From Bryobacterales bacterium (GTDB lineage: Bacteria > Acidobacteriota > Terriglobia > Bryobacterales > UBA6623): a stretch of 34,864 nt of DNA. This document shows, in pieces, positions 14,249-23,056 of the stretch. The position numbers and the translations under genes were made by a program. The first letter of the stretch is position 1; each line of letters begins with the position of its first letter. The stretch lies in assembly GCA_022825595.1 (NCBI GenBank), contig JAJDWM010000161.1:1-34864 (forward strand), given 5' to 3'. Below the pieces are notes generated by a model. It saw only the letters and a program-made list of their open reading frames with translations. It was not told where the DNA came from and did not search any database.

Positions 14249-15406
14249 CTAGAAGGCCATGCGAATGATTTTGTCAAGAAGAGACTCCATGCCTTTCATC
14301 GGTTCGGACCTGATACTTGCACTCACATCGACCTGCGATGGATCCTTCAAGAACTGCACGAGTTCCGCAACGTAAGGAGATTCATCCATCAGCCAGCCGT
14401 GAGAAATCATCGTCTGTATTCCTATTTGCCAGTTCCTTGCAATCGCTTCCCGTCCTGCATCCATACCGAATCTAGGGCCAATGATTGGCAAGGACGAAAG
14501 CCTGTGCTCCCGCCGATTCAAGAACAGTATCTCCTCCTGCACAGCTTCAGGAAACTCTCCGAAGGAAAACGGAAGAGCGAATTTCTCTAGGTCGACTTTG
14601 CTTCTCACATAGGCAGTGGTCCACCCGGGCAGGAAACTAGAGGTGGCCATGAAGCTCCCTACCGTTTCTCCCGGATCAATAGCGTCACCCAACCCAAGCC
14701 AACCGGATAGTTTTCCACGAGAATCTAGCTGCATTAGCTCGGGTCCACTCAAGTCTTCGTAAAGCGCAGCCTGCGGTACTACCCCAGACCCGCGTGCGGG
14801 AATGCCGCTGTTCCAATTGGTAGGATCTTCCAATCGTAGAGAGCGGTCGTCTGGATTAGACACGAAGTCCCACGCGCGGATCAAGCGCGTTGCTCCGATT
14901 CCGTTGGACACTTGGTACGAATAGATGAAGGTCCCATCTCGTGGAACGGCAACGACACTAAACTCAATTTCCGGACGCCCTAGATTGGGCACTTCGTAGC
15001 CGAATTCGACGAACTCTGTCTCTGAAACAAATTTGGTCCCGAGATCTTCCGGATAGCGAATCACATATCCTGTTTCGGACTCGTCCTTGCAAACATACCG
15101 CAGATGCCTTCTGGGCGCCAGCGACCGAGCAAGTGCTTGCGCCAGTTCTTGTGCTCGACCTTGAGGCAATGACCTAACGATCGTGCGCGCCCGTTCAGCA
15201 AGAGCCGGTGACCCATCCCGCCTGTCGGCAGCCCCGTCCTCGACATCAATTCCCGGCACAGGTGCAGCGCTCGATACACAGCTGGGCGTCGAGAACCAGC
15301 CCCGGACAGCCCCCACCCGCTGAGCCCTTGCCGACAGTCCGATGGAGAACACCAGAGCAAGGCACGCAAGGATTCGTCGATCTCTTGCCGGAACCGTCAA
15401 TGACAC
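14249..15406 (-). CDS. Exported protein of unknown family, paralogue A
   Basis: A 385-residue protein I do not recognise. Residues 1-~29 form a signal peptide (RRILACLALVFSIGLSARAQ). Two cysteines (43, 106) could form a disulfide in the mature part. It is a diverged tandem paralogue of the next gene: shared blocks include LPQG with a helical A-L repeat, VSNGIGATRLI (against LSNGVGAMAPI), PGWTTAYV (against PGWTMAYV), IGPRFG (against IGPKFG), NWQIGIQTMIS (against DWHVGVQMMVS), SPYVAELV and the C-terminal LLDKIIRMA. The start is GTG at 15406, with GGGAGG six bases upstream, 27 bases after the paralogue's stop. It converges on the histidine kinase gene across ~200 bp with no clear terminator. Likely periplasmic or secreted. 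Confidence 0.75.
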   Translation of the reverse strand: MSLTVPARDRRILACLALVFSIGLSARAQRVGAVRGWFSTPSCVSSAAPVPGIDVEDGAADRRDGSPALAERARTIVRSLPQGRAQELAQALARSLAPRRHLRYVCKDESETGYVIRYPEDLGTKFVSETEFVEFGYEVPNLGRPEIEFSVVAVPRDGTFIYSYQVSNGIGATRLIRAWDFVSNPDDRSLRLEDPTNWNSGIPARGSGVVPQAALYEDLSGPELMQLDSRGKLSGWLGLGDAIDPGETVGSFMATSSFLPGWTTAYVRSKVDLEKFALPFSFGEFPEAVQEEILFLNRREHRLSSLPIIGPRFGMDAGREAIARNWQIGIQTMISHGWLMDESPYVAELVQFLKDPSQVDVSASIRSEPMKGMESLLDKIIRMAF

Positions 15407-15433
15407 CCCTGGACCTCCCTGAGCAGCATCCCT

Positions 15434-16501
15434 TCAACGCAGTGCCATGCGGACAGCCTTGTCGAGAAGACCTTCCGCGCCCCGGCTCGGAGGGACCCCA
15501 ACTTCCAAGGCAATCTGCGCTTCTGGCGCGGAGGCTGCGATGTGCGCGAGTGCGCCGAGCAGCTTGACAACGTACGGCGATCCTGCCGACAGATGACCGG
15601 CGGAAACCATCATCTGGACGCCAACGTGCCAGTCTCCCGCAATCCAAGTCCGATCAGCGCCCGGACCGAACTTCGGGCCAATGGTCAATACCGGAGTGTA
15701 GTAATGCTCCGGCCTGGACAGCGTGTCCAGCCCAGACCTGACCTCCTCCGAGAGTTCTTGCTGCGGGAGCTCGATGGCATTGTCGGAACCGACGTATGCC
15801 ATAGTCCAGCCCGGCCGCAGGTCCGACGTAAGCGCAAACTGAGAGAGGCTCTCTCCAGCTTGGATCGCAAGTCGGTCGGATGGCGCCTGCCAGCGAGACA
15901 AGTCACTTCCACCCGCGTTTGGCGTTGGCCCCACGGCTGCTGCTGTGCTCTCCCGAGCGGTCACCGTCAAGACTCGGTCGGAGCGTGGCTCCGAAACCCC
16001 GACTAGCCAGCTCGGATGCGTCATCCTCGCCGTGCGACCTGTAGAGGGGGTCATCAGGCCCCAAGTCGTGATCGGGGCCATAGCACCAACTCCGTTCGAC
16101 AGACGGTAGGCGTAACCGAAGCCAACACCTTCGGTCAGCATGGCAACGTCAACTTGGAGTCGCGGCAAGCTGCGGTTACCCAAGGCAACTCGGAACTGGC
16201 TTGATCCTGTTTCCGCGCGACCGGAGGAAGCCGCCACGAATTCCCCGCTCTGCGGATCGCGGCAAAAGCCCTCGAGGCGTCCTCCAGAAACTTCGTTCAA
16301 GAGTTGTCGGGCAATGTCTCGCTCCATCCCTTGCGGGAGCTCTGCTAGAAGTCTCTTGATTTCTTCTTGAGAAGAGAGTGGTTCGGATTCGACCGAGCCG
16401 CAGACCGGCGATGACAGGAAACTCACCCTAGGCAGCGCTTCTTGAGCAAAGCACTGCATAGTGATGGTCAGCCAAGCGACTGAGCTAGTGAAACGAAGCA
16501 T
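15434..16501 (-). CDS. Exported protein of unknown family, paralogue B
   Basis: A 355-residue exported protein, first of a tandem pair. I chose ATG 16501 because GGGAGG lies just upstream on the minus strand and the protein then begins with a signal peptide (MLRFTSSVAWLTITMQCFAQ, cleavage near residue 20). Longer in-frame starts would bury it. Two cysteines (34, 80) match those of paralogue A in order. Residues ~45-75 are helical (ELPQGMERDIARQLLNEV). Residues ~100-270 are beta-rich with SNGVGA (135-140). The C-terminal third shares PGWTMAYVGS, TIGPKFG, DWHVGVQMMVS and LLDKAVRMAL with the paralogue. No catalytic motif is recognised. Codon usage is less GC-extreme than in glnE. Confidence 0.75.
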   Translation of the reverse strand: MLRFTSSVAWLTITMQCFAQEALPRVSFLSSPVCGSVESEPLSSQEEIKRLLAELPQGMERDIARQLLNEVSGGRLEGFCRDPQSGEFVAASSGRAETGSSQFRVALGNRSLPRLQVDVAMLTEGVGFGYAYRLSNGVGAMAPITTWGLMTPSTGRTARMTHPSWLVGVSEPRSDRVLTVTARESTAAAVGPTPNAGGSDLSRWQAPSDRLAIQAGESLSQFALTSDLRPGWTMAYVGSDNAIELPQQELSEEVRSGLDTLSRPEHYYTPVLTIGPKFGPGADRTWIAGDWHVGVQMMVSAGHLSAGSPYVVKLLGALAHIAASAPEAQIALEVGVPPSRGAEGLLDKAVRMALR

Positions 16502-16505
16502 GATA

Positions 16506-16511
16506 CCTCCC
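16506..16511 (-). promoter_or_regulatory. Ribosome-binding site GGGAGG deciding the start at 16501
   Basis: On the minus strand GGGAGG precedes ATG 16501 by four bases (ggaacagggaggtatcATG). It fixes the start of paralogue B at its signal peptide. The mirror is at 18354-18359. Confidence 0.75.
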
Positions 16512-16527
16512 TGTTCCATTTGGTGCG

Positions 16528-16870
16528 TTACCAGTTGCAGTGCACGTGGCGTTGAACGCCAGATCCTTCGACAGCTGCGCGAGAAGCGCCCGCATCCTTG
16601 CAATCGTCAACAAAGTCTTCCAGCAGCTCGGCTGGGATCGAGCCATGTCCTCCATTGCCGCCAACATCAACGGCCGTTCCGCTAGAACGGTGTGGTGAGT
16701 GGTGCGGAGGTTTCCGGTTTTGTTCGATATCGTTCGTCCGCTTGACAAGCTCATACCGTTGACAGCGCTCTGGTCATTCCTAAACCTCGACAACACTCGA
16801 GGGGGAGACTGACCAGCTTCTGCGCCTGGAGCGGTAGCAACAGGCCACATAGGCATATCCCCGCTAGCAT
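16528..16870 (-). pseudogene. Small exported protein gene, apparently frameshifted
   Basis: From ATG 16870 the minus strand reads a signal-peptide-like segment (MLAGICLCGLLLPLQAQKLV) and stops at TGA 16751-16753. A second frame, shifted by one base, opens at about 16773 and runs to TAA 16528-16530. It contains VDVGGNGGHGSIPAELLEDF and ends HVHCNW, with G-rich first codon positions typical of coding DNA. That second frame has no ATG, GTG or TTG until its last few codons, so it could only be expressed as a continuation of the first. The simplest reading is a one-base frameshift in a ~113-codon exported-protein gene, 26 bases upstream of paralogue B. A sequencing error or a programmed shift at GTA-TGA is also possible. 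Confidence 0.4.
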
Positions 16871-17994
16871 GAGCGCGAATCTTGGAACCTGAAAAACAAG
16901 GGAATTAGGCAAGCATGCATGTCGCGAAGCTCTACTTATCAAGACTCCCGAAGTGGCAAATCATCACAGTCCTTTTTGCGGGCGCGACAATTCGGGGCTG
17001 CAATCTCTCGATTTAGCCGACGAGTTTCCTATCCCCAGTCTCCGGGTAGACGGAAAGTTCGTGTGGGACGCCTAGTCGGACGGCGGAAGCCGCACTCTCG
17101 CCGGGCCGGGTGGCTTCGTTCGTCCTGACGCAAGTTCCATCCCGAGGGCATCGACAGCGTCGGGCCGAACACTGTGGACTGCGGCGGAGCACGAAATGTG
17201 AGCGATGCCGCTGTGGGACTAGGATCGGGCCGCAAGACGCTTTCGCCTGTGATTCACGGACAATCTGGCCAGCGACAACTACTTTGGCCGGCGTGTTGCC
17301 TCATTTCCGGATGTTACCCACCGTCCTCACAAAGATGCTACCGCCTCTCCGGTGAGGGTTGCAGCCACCGGATCCTCTGTTGGTGGTTCGTGGCCAGCCC
17401 TCCGCAAGGGACGGAGCAGTGGCGGGCGCGGTACCGCGCCCGCCACTGCTCCGTCCCTTGCGGAGGGCTGGCCACGAACCACCAACAGAGGATCCGGTGG
17501 CTGCAACCCTCACCGGAGAGGCGGTAGCATCTTTGTGAGGACGGTGGGTAACATCCGGAAATGAGGCAACACGCCGGCCAAAGTAGTTGTCGCTGGCCAG
17601 ATTGTCCGTGAATCACAGGCGAAAGCGTCTTGCGGCCCGATCCTAGTCCCACAGCGGCATCGCTCACATTTCGTGCTCCGCCGCAGTCCACAGTGTTCGG
17701 CCCGACGCTGTCGATGCCCTCGGGATGGAACTTGCGTCAGGACGAACGAAGCCACCCGGCCCGGCGAGAGTGCGGCTTCCGCCGTCCGACTAGGCGTCCC
17801 ACACGAACTTTCCGTCTACCCGGAGACTGGGGATAGGAAACTCGTCGGCTAAATCGAGAGATTGCAGCCCCGAATTGTCGCGCCCGCAAAAAGGACTGTG
17901 ATGATTTGCCACTTCGGGAGTCTTGATAAGTAGAGCTTCGCGACATGCATGCTTGCCTAATTCCCTTGTTTTTCAGGTTCCAAGATTCGCGCTC
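16871..17994. other. Central region without a convincing gene, spanning the dyad
   Basis: Both inner arm ends (16871-17432 and its mirror) hold only short, low-quality open frames. One stretch on the plus strand (about 17019-17075, ADEFPIPSLRVDGKFVWDA then stop) and another from about 17152 (starting DSVGPNTVDCGGA) read like scraps of coding sequence in different frames, so a decayed gene is possible. Frames crossing 17432/17433 exist only because of the junction. The promoter of the exported-protein genes should lie at the outer edges of this region. Confidence 0.5.
17421..17444. other. Dyad centre / junction of the inverted repeat
   Basis: The two arms meet with zero spacer between 17432 and 17433, inside GGTACC (17430-17435). 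The inner ~24 bases are almost purely G/C. A short self-complementary core like this is where an assembler could join a contig to its own reverse complement, where a polymerase could switch template, or where a hairpin end would be read through. The sequence does not discriminate among these. Confidence 0.9.
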
Positions 17995-18337
17995 ATGCTA
18001 GCGGGGATATGCCTATGTGGCCTGTTGCTACCGCTCCAGGCGCAGAAGCTGGTCAGTCTCCCCCTCGAGTGTTGTCGAGGTTTAGGAATGACCAGAGCGC
18101 TGTCAACGGTATGAGCTTGTCAAGCGGACGAACGATATCGAACAAAACCGGAAACCTCCGCACCACTCACCACACCGTTCTAGCGGAACGGCCGTTGATG
18201 TTGGCGGCAATGGAGGACATGGCTCGATCCCAGCCGAGCTGCTGGAAGACTTTGTTGACGATTGCAAGGATGCGGGCGCTTCTCGCGCAGCTGTCGAAGG
18301 ATCTGGCGTTCAACGCCACGTGCACTGCAACTGGTAA
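17995..18337 (+). pseudogene. Mirror copy: frameshifted small exported protein gene
   Basis: Exact copy of 16528-16870. A signal-peptide frame from ATG 17995 stops at TGA 18112-18114. The one-base-shifted frame continues open from 18092 to TAA 18335-18337 without its own start codon. The identical shift in both arms gives no independent support, since the arms are one sequence. Confidence 0.4.
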
Positions 18338-18363
18338 CGCACCAAATGGAACAGGGAGGTATC

Positions 18364-19431
18364 ATGCTTCGTTTCACTAGCTCAGTCGCTTGGCTGACCA
18401 TCACTATGCAGTGCTTTGCTCAAGAAGCGCTGCCTAGGGTGAGTTTCCTGTCATCGCCGGTCTGCGGCTCGGTCGAATCCGAACCACTCTCTTCTCAAGA
18501 AGAAATCAAGAGACTTCTAGCAGAGCTCCCGCAAGGGATGGAGCGAGACATTGCCCGACAACTCTTGAACGAAGTTTCTGGAGGACGCCTCGAGGGCTTT
18601 TGCCGCGATCCGCAGAGCGGGGAATTCGTGGCGGCTTCCTCCGGTCGCGCGGAAACAGGATCAAGCCAGTTCCGAGTTGCCTTGGGTAACCGCAGCTTGC
18701 CGCGACTCCAAGTTGACGTTGCCATGCTGACCGAAGGTGTTGGCTTCGGTTACGCCTACCGTCTGTCGAACGGAGTTGGTGCTATGGCCCCGATCACGAC
18801 TTGGGGCCTGATGACCCCCTCTACAGGTCGCACGGCGAGGATGACGCATCCGAGCTGGCTAGTCGGGGTTTCGGAGCCACGCTCCGACCGAGTCTTGACG
18901 GTGACCGCTCGGGAGAGCACAGCAGCAGCCGTGGGGCCAACGCCAAACGCGGGTGGAAGTGACTTGTCTCGCTGGCAGGCGCCATCCGACCGACTTGCGA
19001 TCCAAGCTGGAGAGAGCCTCTCTCAGTTTGCGCTTACGTCGGACCTGCGGCCGGGCTGGACTATGGCATACGTCGGTTCCGACAATGCCATCGAGCTCCC
19101 GCAGCAAGAACTCTCGGAGGAGGTCAGGTCTGGGCTGGACACGCTGTCCAGGCCGGAGCATTACTACACTCCGGTATTGACCATTGGCCCGAAGTTCGGT
19201 CCGGGCGCTGATCGGACTTGGATTGCGGGAGACTGGCACGTTGGCGTCCAGATGATGGTTTCCGCCGGTCATCTGTCGGCAGGATCGCCGTACGTTGTCA
19301 AGCTGCTCGGCGCACTCGCGCACATCGCAGCCTCCGCGCCAGAAGCGCAGATTGCCTTGGAAGTTGGGGTCCCTCCGAGCCGGGGCGCGGAAGGTCTTCT
19401 CGACAAGGCTGTCCGCATGGCACTGCGTTGA
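18364..19431 (+). CDS. Mirror copy: exported protein, paralogue B
   Basis: Exact copy of 15434-16501. A 355-residue protein with a signal peptide and no recognised family, tandem with paralogue A 27 bases downstream. GGGAGG at 18354-18359 supports ATG 18364. Confidence 0.75.
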   Translation: MLRFTSSVAWLTITMQCFAQEALPRVSFLSSPVCGSVESEPLSSQEEIKRLLAELPQGMERDIARQLLNEVSGGRLEGFCRDPQSGEFVAASSGRAETGSSQFRVALGNRSLPRLQVDVAMLTEGVGFGYAYRLSNGVGAMAPITTWGLMTPSTGRTARMTHPSWLVGVSEPRSDRVLTVTARESTAAAVGPTPNAGGSDLSRWQAPSDRLAIQAGESLSQFALTSDLRPGWTMAYVGSDNAIELPQQELSEEVRSGLDTLSRPEHYYTPVLTIGPKFGPGADRTWIAGDWHVGVQMMVSAGHLSAGSPYVVKLLGALAHIAASAPEAQIALEVGVPPSRGAEGLLDKAVRMALR

Positions 19432-19458
19432 AGGGATGCTGCTCAGGGAGGTCCAGGG

Positions 19459-20616
19459 GTGTCATTGACGGTTCCGGCAAGAGATCGACGAATCCTTGCG
19501 TGCCTTGCTCTGGTGTTCTCCATCGGACTGTCGGCAAGGGCTCAGCGGGTGGGGGCTGTCCGGGGCTGGTTCTCGACGCCCAGCTGTGTATCGAGCGCTG
19601 CACCTGTGCCGGGAATTGATGTCGAGGACGGGGCTGCCGACAGGCGGGATGGGTCACCGGCTCTTGCTGAACGGGCGCGCACGATCGTTAGGTCATTGCC
19701 TCAAGGTCGAGCACAAGAACTGGCGCAAGCACTTGCTCGGTCGCTGGCGCCCAGAAGGCATCTGCGGTATGTTTGCAAGGACGAGTCCGAAACAGGATAT
19801 GTGATTCGCTATCCGGAAGATCTCGGGACCAAATTTGTTTCAGAGACAGAGTTCGTCGAATTCGGCTACGAAGTGCCCAATCTAGGGCGTCCGGAAATTG
19901 AGTTTAGTGTCGTTGCCGTTCCACGAGATGGGACCTTCATCTATTCGTACCAAGTGTCCAACGGAATCGGAGCAACGCGCTTGATCCGCGCGTGGGACTT
20001 CGTGTCTAATCCAGACGACCGCTCTCTACGATTGGAAGATCCTACCAATTGGAACAGCGGCATTCCCGCACGCGGGTCTGGGGTAGTACCGCAGGCTGCG
20101 CTTTACGAAGACTTGAGTGGACCCGAGCTAATGCAGCTAGATTCTCGTGGAAAACTATCCGGTTGGCTTGGGTTGGGTGACGCTATTGATCCGGGAGAAA
20201 CGGTAGGGAGCTTCATGGCCACCTCTAGTTTCCTGCCCGGGTGGACCACTGCCTATGTGAGAAGCAAAGTCGACCTAGAGAAATTCGCTCTTCCGTTTTC
20301 CTTCGGAGAGTTTCCTGAAGCTGTGCAGGAGGAGATACTGTTCTTGAATCGGCGGGAGCACAGGCTTTCGTCCTTGCCAATCATTGGCCCTAGATTCGGT
20401 ATGGATGCAGGACGGGAAGCGATTGCAAGGAACTGGCAAATAGGAATACAGACGATGATTTCTCACGGCTGGCTGATGGATGAATCTCCTTACGTTGCGG
20501 AACTCGTGCAGTTCTTGAAGGATCCATCGCAGGTCGATGTGAGTGCAAGTATCAGGTCCGAACCGATGAAAGGCATGGAGTCTCTTCTTGACAAAATCAT
20601 TCGCATGGCCTTCTAG
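19459..20616 (+). CDS. Mirror copy: exported protein, paralogue A
   Basis: Exact copy of 14249-15406. A 385-residue exported protein related to the preceding gene. GTG start 19459 with GGGAGGT at 19446-19452. Function unknown. Confidence 0.75.
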   Translation: MSLTVPARDRRILACLALVFSIGLSARAQRVGAVRGWFSTPSCVSSAAPVPGIDVEDGAADRRDGSPALAERARTIVRSLPQGRAQELAQALARSLAPRRHLRYVCKDESETGYVIRYPEDLGTKFVSETEFVEFGYEVPNLGRPEIEFSVVAVPRDGTFIYSYQVSNGIGATRLIRAWDFVSNPDDRSLRLEDPTNWNSGIPARGSGVVPQAALYEDLSGPELMQLDSRGKLSGWLGLGDAIDPGETVGSFMATSSFLPGWTTAYVRSKVDLEKFALPFSFGEFPEAVQEEILFLNRREHRLSSLPIIGPRFGMDAGREAIARNWQIGIQTMISHGWLMDESPYVAELVQFLKDPSQVDVSASIRSEPMKGMESLLDKIIRMAF

Positions 20617-20818
20617 GCGCGGGCCGTCACGGCGAGGCAGAGCACGATTCATTGGAGAGGCCGCCCTCGATTCCATCGCGCTCAAGGCCAAGGCTGCCAG
20701 CGACACCGAGAGCGTCCGGATTGCCCCCGCATGCACAAGTTGACGGAGTTGTTTCGGCAACAGGCCTAAGCGATTCGAACGAGCACCAGTCCGGCGCGCA
20801 GGGCCGGGATTAAGCGGC

Positions 20819-23053
20819 CTACTCGCCCTCTCCGTCACCGTGGGCGGCGACGTTCGCATGTTTCGGCAAGTCGACGATCATTTCGGTGAATTCGCCAACT
20901 GCAGTCTCTACGCGAATCTCGCCGCCGTGCTCGCGCACGATGTCGTTTGACAGCGCCAAGCCCAGCCCCGTGCCCTGATCGGTAGGCTTGGTCGTGAAAA
21001 AGGGATTGAACATCTTCTCTAGCACCTCGTCCGGAATGCCGTGGCCATTGTCCCGAATGCGAATCTCGTACCTGTCTCCGGCGTCCACCGTGCGAATCTT
21101 CAGGGTGGGGGCATAGCCTGCCTCTTGTCCGGATACCCGCCTCTCGTTGGTGGCGTGGCAGGCGTTGGAAACCATGTTCAGGACCACCCGCCCCAAGTCT
21201 TGCGGGACAGCGTCCACTTCTCCCACGCGCTCGTCTAGGTCCTCCTCGATGCTCAGCTGGAAATTCGAATCGGTGGCCCGAGCGCTATGGTAGGCCAGAT
21301 TGGCATGCTCGGTGACCAAGCGGTTGATCCCGGTCGGGCGCCATTCGTTTGAACCGCGCCCCATCATCAGCATATCGTTCACGATCCGGTTCGCACGCTC
21401 GCCGTGCCCGTGGATCCGCTCCAGGTTCCCTGTCAGGTAATCGCAGATATCGGCCAATTCCTCTCGCTGCTCCTTGGTGAGCGGTTCGTCTCCGTCCGGC
21501 AGCGCCTCTTGCAGCTCGGTGAGCAGTTCCTGCGAGACTTCCGAGAAATTCTTCACGAAGTTCAGCGGGTTCTTGATCTCATGCGCCACGCCGGCCGTCA
21601 ATTCGCCCAGCGCCGCCAGCTTCTCACGCATGACGATCTGGTCCTGTGCTGTGCGCAGGTCCGCCAAGACGCCCTCCAGCTCCAGATTCTTGCCCTTGAG
21701 GTCCTCTGCCAGCTTCTCGACCAGGTTCAAGCGTTGCACTTCCAGCGCGTGCCGCCGGAATACCTCCAAGGCCTGCGCCATGTCGGCCACCTCGTCCGAA
21801 CCCTCCACCTCCACTTCCTTCTCGAGATCGCCCCCGGCCATGTTCAGCATGGTTGAGGAAAGCTTGTGCAGGCGGCGCAAGAGATGCCGGCCGACGAACA
21901 GCCAGCCGATCACGGCGGCGCCGGCCAGCGTGACCAAGTTCAGCCCCAGCAGCCGCTGGATGGCCGTCTGGATCGCCTCCGCGGAGGACTGTGCCGCAAG
22001 CTGTGTGCTGGAGCGCAGACCGGCCACCAAGCCCTCGACTTCGACCACCAAGCCCGTCGCGATCTCGCGGTTGCGGTCCAGCAGCGCGCCTTGCTGGCCG
22101 AGCACCTCCAGTTCCTGCTGGCGCACTTCCAGCAAGCCGCCCGGCCCGGTAGACAGCTCGAAGAGCTCGCGAAAGAGCGCGATGATCTCGTCTCCGGATT
22201 GCAGTTCGCCGATCTGGTTCAGGTTGCGCAGCGTGCGGCTCGAAGCCGCCTCGAAGCGATCCAGCAGGGTGCGCAATTCGGCCTCGTCAGAGATCGCCGT
22301 CGCATTGGCGACGAGCTGGCTGGTCACGGCCGCGCCCTCGCGCAACTCAGCCATTAGGCGGTAGCGCGTGACCTCCTGCTCCGTAAGGTGCGTCGCTCGC
22401 GGGACCGGCGGCTCACCTAGATTCAGGTAGCCCGTCATCGTGTAAAAGAACTGGTCGTCGATGATCGAGATGACGAGGTTGGTGAGCGCGGCGTCGATGC
22501 GCGCGATCTGCTCGCTGATCGCGGTGCGCTGCCCCGCCAGTTCGAACGCCCGCTCTTGGGAGACTTCGATTGCCTGCATGTTGGTCGACATCTCGCGCCC
22601 CCGGACACGGATCCGCCGAATGCCCTCGCTCTCTCCCCGGCGCCCGGCCAGTACCTGCAGGCTCTCTTCGAAGACGCGCAGTTGCTCACCGATCTGTTGA
22701 CGGCGCTCTTCAAACAGATCGACCGAATCGACCACGGTCAGCGACGGCGCCGCATCAACCAATGCCCCGACGCGCTGCGCGACGGCAAACGCCGCGGCCA
22801 TGTCCGGCACGGTCCTCTGATTCATGACCTCCTGCGATTGCCGCACTTCGTTGAACGAGATCAGCGCGACCACGCTGGCCATAGCGGTCAAAGACGCGGC
22901 CCCGCCGAGTCCCAGATACATCTGCACGGCGATGCCCCGCCGCGCTCCCGCCAAGCGCTTGACACGCTGGCCGGACACCAGCGGCAGATCGCGCAAGCGG
23001 GCTTGCACGCGCCCCAGGCTCAGCTTGCGCACGAGCCGCCCGAGGTCGGCCAT
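20819..23053 (-). CDS. Mirror copy: membrane sensor histidine kinase with HAMP
   Basis: Exact copy of 11812-14046. A 744-residue kinase with two membrane spans, a ~300-residue helical periplasmic domain, HAMP, H-box His491 and a complete ATPase domain. It is the last gene of the mirrored signalling operon. Confidence 0.92.
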   Translation of the reverse strand: MADLGRLVRKLSLGRVQARLRDLPLVSGQRVKRLAGARRGIAVQMYLGLGGAASLTAMASVVALISFNEVRQSQEVMNQRTVPDMAAAFAVAQRVGALVDAAPSLTVVDSVDLFEERRQQIGEQLRVFEESLQVLAGRRGESEGIRRIRVRGREMSTNMQAIEVSQERAFELAGQRTAISEQIARIDAALTNLVISIIDDQFFYTMTGYLNLGEPPVPRATHLTEQEVTRYRLMAELREGAAVTSQLVANATAISDEAELRTLLDRFEAASSRTLRNLNQIGELQSGDEIIALFRELFELSTGPGGLLEVRQQELEVLGQQGALLDRNREIATGLVVEVEGLVAGLRSSTQLAAQSSAEAIQTAIQRLLGLNLVTLAGAAVIGWLFVGRHLLRRLHKLSSTMLNMAGGDLEKEVEVEGSDEVADMAQALEVFRRHALEVQRLNLVEKLAEDLKGKNLELEGVLADLRTAQDQIVMREKLAALGELTAGVAHEIKNPLNFVKNFSEVSQELLTELQEALPDGDEPLTKEQREELADICDYLTGNLERIHGHGERANRIVNDMLMMGRGSNEWRPTGINRLVTEHANLAYHSARATDSNFQLSIEEDLDERVGEVDAVPQDLGRVVLNMVSNACHATNERRVSGQEAGYAPTLKIRTVDAGDRYEIRIRDNGHGIPDEVLEKMFNPFFTTKPTDQGTGLGLALSNDIVREHGGEIRVETAVGEFTEMIVDLPKHANVAAHGDGEGE

Positions 23054-23056
23054 AGG

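Larger units (their letters stand above)
1..17432 (+). repeat. Left arm of a perfect 17.4-kb inverted repeat
   Basis: This arm is the exact reverse complement of 17433-34864. The window begins actggaccaaggac and ends gtccttggtccagt, and all gene boundaries satisfy x' = 34865 - x with identical translations. The identity extends through non-coding DNA, and I found no mismatch where I compared. Natural inverted duplications of this size normally carry a spacer or some divergence, so an assembly, amplification or fold-back read artefact is the leading reading. A genuine recent inverted duplication or a hairpin-ended molecule cannot be excluded from sequence alone. Confidence 0.98.

Noticed and set aside
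16485-16856. A 123-codon minus-strand frame overlapping the small exported ORF and the start of paralogue B
   Set aside because: It overlaps the paralogue B start and ribosome-binding site. Its codon composition is less coding-like than the alternative frame, so the frameshifted exported-protein model was preferred.
17174-17691. Open reading frames crossing the dyad on both strands (e.g. 17174-17527, 17338-17691, 17352-17564)
   Set aside because: They are mirror images of each other, created by the junction of the two arms, with poor composition and no recognisable domain.
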